From NCBI GenBank assembly GCA_945889545.1, contig CAMDCC010000022.1, forward strand, positions 1 to 17,260: DNA of 17,260 bases, read 5' to 3'. Shown in pieces: positions 15,579-17,260 of the stretch. A program made the position numbers and the translations under genes. Below the pieces are notes generated by a model. It searched no databases and was not told where the DNA came from. It saw only the letters and a list, made by a program, of their open reading frames with translations. This stretch comes from Bifidobacterium breve (GTDB lineage Bacteria; Actinomycetota; Acidimicrobiia; IMCC26256; PALSA-555). How positions within the stretch are numbered: the first letter of the stretch is position 1; every line of letters begins with the position of its first letter.

Positions 15579-16466
15579 ATGTCGTTCCCCAGCGCGTCGC
15601 TTGCTCGCGCGCTGCTCCAGACCGCTCGCCCGAAGCAATGGGTCAAGAACGTGCTGGTCTTCGCCGCGCCCGGCGCGGCGGGCGTGCTCGACGATCCCTC
15701 GCAACTCGGACGCACGGTCGTCGCGTTCGTCGCCCTCTGCCTCGCGGCGAGCGGTACCTACTTCCTGAACGACGCGCTCGACTACCACGCGGACCGCAGT
15801 CATCCCACGAAGCGGCACCGGCCTATTGCCGCCGACGCCGTGAGCGCGCGGTTGGCGGTAGCGATGTTCGTGCTCCTCGAGTTGGCCGCGCTCGCGGTCG
15901 CCGCACCCATCAACGACTTCGCGCTGGCGCTGGTGATCCTGGGCTACATCGTTCTGACGGTGTCGTACAGCGTGTGGCTCAAGCATGAGCCCGTGATCGA
16001 CATCGCCGCCGTCGCCGCCGGCTTCGTGCTGCGGGCGATCGCCGGCGGAGTCGCAACCGGCGTGGAGTTCTCCGACTGGTTCCTGATCGTCGCCGCATTC
16101 GGCTCGCTGTTCATGGTGACGGGCAAACGACACGCCGAGCTGATCGAGCTGGGAACCTCATCGGGCGCGCACCGAAGCACACTCGATGCATACTCGACGA
16201 GCTTCCTCTCGTTCGTCCGCGCCTTTGCCGCGAGCATCGCGGTTACTGCGTACTGCTTGTGGGCATTCGAAGGTCTCGCGGTCACCGGTGACGACGAGGC
16301 GTTTCGCATCTCGATCATCCCGTTCGTGCTGGCCATCCTCCGCTACGCCTACCTGATCGAGCAAGGAAAGGGCGGTGCCCCTGAGGACATCGTGCTCTCT
16401 GATCGGGTGCTGCAAGTACTCGGCCTCATCTGGGTGATCGTGTTCGCCGTGGGTGTCAATGTCTGA
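15579..16466 (+). CDS. UbiA-family prenyltransferase, decaprenyl-phosphate phosphoribosyltransferase-like
   Basis: Integral membrane enzyme that, in mycobacteria (Rv3806c), joins phosphoribose from PRPP to decaprenyl phosphate to give DPPR, a precursor of the arabinose donor for cell-wall arabinan. The 295 residues open with TARPKQWVKNVLVF (15-28), typical of this subfamily rather than of quinone-pathway UbiA. The first Asp-rich motif is NDALDYHAD (64-72), followed by a basic HRPIA stretch (80-84); YSVWLK (130-135) with Asp141 forms the second active-site region. Seven to nine hydrophobic segments are visible. ATG 15579 has no Shine-Dalgarno but a TANNNT box 7 nt upstream. A HAD phosphatase gene begins 21 bp after the stop, likely the same transcript. 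Substrate assignment rests on the N-terminal motif and the neighbour; another polyprenyl transfer is possible. Confidence 0.88.
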   Translation: MSFPSASLARALLQTARPKQWVKNVLVFAAPGAAGVLDDPSQLGRTVVAFVALCLAASGTYFLNDALDYHADRSHPTKRHRPIAADAVSARLAVAMFVLLELAALAVAAPINDFALALVILGYIVLTVSYSVWLKHEPVIDIAAVAAGFVLRAIAGGVATGVEFSDWFLIVAAFGSLFMVTGKRHAELIELGTSSGAHRSTLDAYSTSFLSFVRAFAASIAVTAYCLWAFEGLAVTGDDEAFRISIIPFVLAILRYAYLIEQGKGGAPEDIVLSDRVLQVLGLIWVIVFAVGVNV

Positions 16467-16487
16467 CGGCAATCGTCGTTCGCGCCG

Positions 16488-17069
16488 GTGAGACGCGTTG
16501 CCGCGTTCGACTTCGACGGCACGCTGACCACGAGTGACACGCTGGTCCCGTTCTTGCGCGCCGTGGTTGGCAACCGCGACCTCGCACTCGCCGCGATTGT
16601 CAATGCACCACGGTTTGCACTGGCCGTGATCAGCGATCGGTCGCGCGACGCCGCGAAGGCTGCGTTGTTTCGACGCGTGCTCGCAGGGCGCAGCGCTGCC
16701 GCAGTGCGAACGCTTGGTGAGCGTTACGCCGACAGCATCGTCACCCATCGGTTGCGCTCAGGCATGCCCGAGCGCATCGAGTGGCATCGAGACCAGGGCC
16801 ACGAGATCGTGATCGTCTCGGCCTCCCTTACCCTCTATCTGGATGCGGTCGGCCGCCGACTCGGCTTGGACGCGGTGATCGCCACCGAGCTCGAAGTCGG
16901 CCCCGACGGCGCCCTCACCGGCGAGATCGTCGGCGCGAACGTGCGTCGCGCCGAGAAGGTGCGTCGCCTCGAAGCGTGGCTGGGGGGCGATGCCGAGATC
17001 TGGGCCTACGGCGACAGCACCGGCGATCGCGAGCTGCTCGAACGCGCCGACCACTCCATGCGTATCTAA
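16488..17069 (+). CDS. HAD-IB family hydrolase (phosphoserine-phosphatase-like)
   Basis: A 193-residue soluble phosphatase of the HAD superfamily. Motif I is FDFDGTLT (7-14), with nucleophile Asp8 and acid Asp10; motif II is VSAS with Ser111; motif III is Lys157 (AEKVRR); motif IV is YGDSTGDRELL with Asp176 and Asp180. The helical cap between motifs I and II is of the C1 type seen in the IB subfamily. Length is at the short end for the family but all motifs are present. The start is GTG, with no strong ribosome site, 21 bp after the UbiA-family stop, so it is probably co-transcribed. In mycobacteria the gene next to the DPPR synthase encodes a phosphatase thought to dephosphorylate DPPR; this protein could do that job with an unrelated fold. 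That substrate is inferred, and phosphoserine or another phosphomonoester cannot be excluded. Confidence 0.87.
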   Translation: MRRVAAFDFDGTLTTSDTLVPFLRAVVGNRDLALAAIVNAPRFALAVISDRSRDAAKAALFRRVLAGRSAAAVRTLGERYADSIVTHRLRSGMPERIEWHRDQGHEIVIVSASLTLYLDAVGRRLGLDAVIATELEVGPDGALTGEIVGANVRRAEKVRRLEAWLGGDAEIWAYGDSTGDRELLERADHSMRI

Positions 17070-17101
17070 CGGATCCGCTATCTAGAGGAGAACCTCAACA
17101 C

Positions 17102-17123
17102 CCCTCCGGTACCCTTGACCCGT
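17102..17123 (+). promoter_or_regulatory. leaderless-type promoter of metH
   Basis: CCCTCCGG (17102-17109) is joined to TACCCT (17110-17115), then 8 nt to the ATG. This is nearly identical to the box before the UbiA-family gene. With only 54 bp after the preceding stop and no long leader, there is no room for a cobalamin riboswitch here. Confidence 0.6.
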
Positions 17124-17260
17124 ATGTCCGACTTCCTGGAGCACCTGCGCGAGCGCGTCTTGGTGCTCGATGGCGCGTTCGGCACCTGGGTGCAGGACAA
17201 GGATCTGGGCCCCGACGATTTCGGCGGGCCGGAGCTCGAGGGCTGCAACGAGCACCTGGT
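17124..17260 (+). CDS. metH: methionine synthase, cobalamin-dependent (N-terminal fragment, runs off the window)
   Basis: Only the first 45 codons are present; the gene is cut by the window edge. The segment LRERVLVLDGAFGTWVQ (8-24), followed by DDFGG and LEGCNEHLV, matches the start of the homocysteine-binding barrel of MetH-type methionine synthase, which moves the methyl group of methyltetrahydrofolate to homocysteine through methylcobalamin. A free-standing homocysteine or betaine S-methyltransferase begins in a similar way, so the full B12 enzyme is likely but not proved by this fragment. The ATG lies 8 nt after a TANNNT box with no ribosome site. Confidence 0.8.
   Translation, partial: MSDFLEHLRERVLVLDGAFGTWVQDKDLGPDDFGGPELEGCNEHL

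Noticed and set aside
17070..17123. Cobalamin riboswitch before metH
   Set aside because: Only 54 bp are available and no B12-box-like sequence is visible; the -10 box lies 8 nt from the ATG.

Overview
The window is high-GC DNA with dense, short-spaced genes on both strands. It looks like the chromosome of an actinobacterium. The protein styles (a methylmalonyl-CoA mutase opening with a W-x-x-L-A-x-K-E-L-K-G stretch, a DPPR-synthase-like UbiA protein, a Lys-rich histone-like tail, TANNNT-type -10 boxes sitting just before start codons) would fit an Acidimicrobiia-like lineage. That placement is inference from memory of these families, not the result of a search. No rRNA, tRNA, CRISPR array or insertion sequence was seen.

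Layout. Positions 34-3107 hold a B12 operon: the large subunit of methylmalonyl-CoA mutase, overlapping by 4 bp the gene for its GTPase chaperone MeaB. A small terminator-like hairpin and a perfect 15-bp inverted repeat follow. Then come a PAS-PAS-GGDEF-EAL cyclic-di-GMP enzyme (3225-5354), a conserved protein of unknown function (5451-6056), an AAA ATPase with a C-terminal PD-(D/E)XK-like motif (6107-7585) and a zinc-type Sir2 deacylase overlapping it by 4 bp (7582-8370). A strong bidirectional hairpin terminator closes this rightward block.

A leftward gene (8440-10317) encodes a secreted protease with a Lon-type Ser/Lys dyad. It is divergent from a rhodanese-ThiF/MoeB sulfur-carrier activating enzyme (10465-11616), which is followed by an L,D-transpeptidase lipoprotein (11634-12170). 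Convergent to these is a leftward pair: pepA, a leucyl aminopeptidase with a long Lys-rich repeat tail (13834-15480), and a translationally coupled secreted cupredoxin/beta-helix protein (12188-13837). Divergent from pepA run a DPPR-synthase-like UbiA prenyltransferase (15579-16466), a HAD-IB phosphatase (16488-17069) and the start of cobalamin-dependent methionine synthase metH (17124 to the window edge).

Themes. Two B12 enzymes (mutase and MetH) lie at the two ends. Cell-envelope functions dominate the middle and right: secreted protease, L,D-transpeptidase, secreted copper/beta-helix protein, and a decaprenyl-phosphoribose route. A recurring promoter pattern, CCCTYCGG then TANNNT then 7-10 nt then ATG, precedes at least three genes and suggests leaderless transcripts. 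The most unusual items are the secreted Lon-like protease, the Lys-tailed PepA, the cupredoxin with Gln at the axial copper position, the ATPase-Sir2 pair with a palindromic operator, and the reversed rhodanese-ThiF fusion. No complete new defence system can be claimed from this sequence alone.
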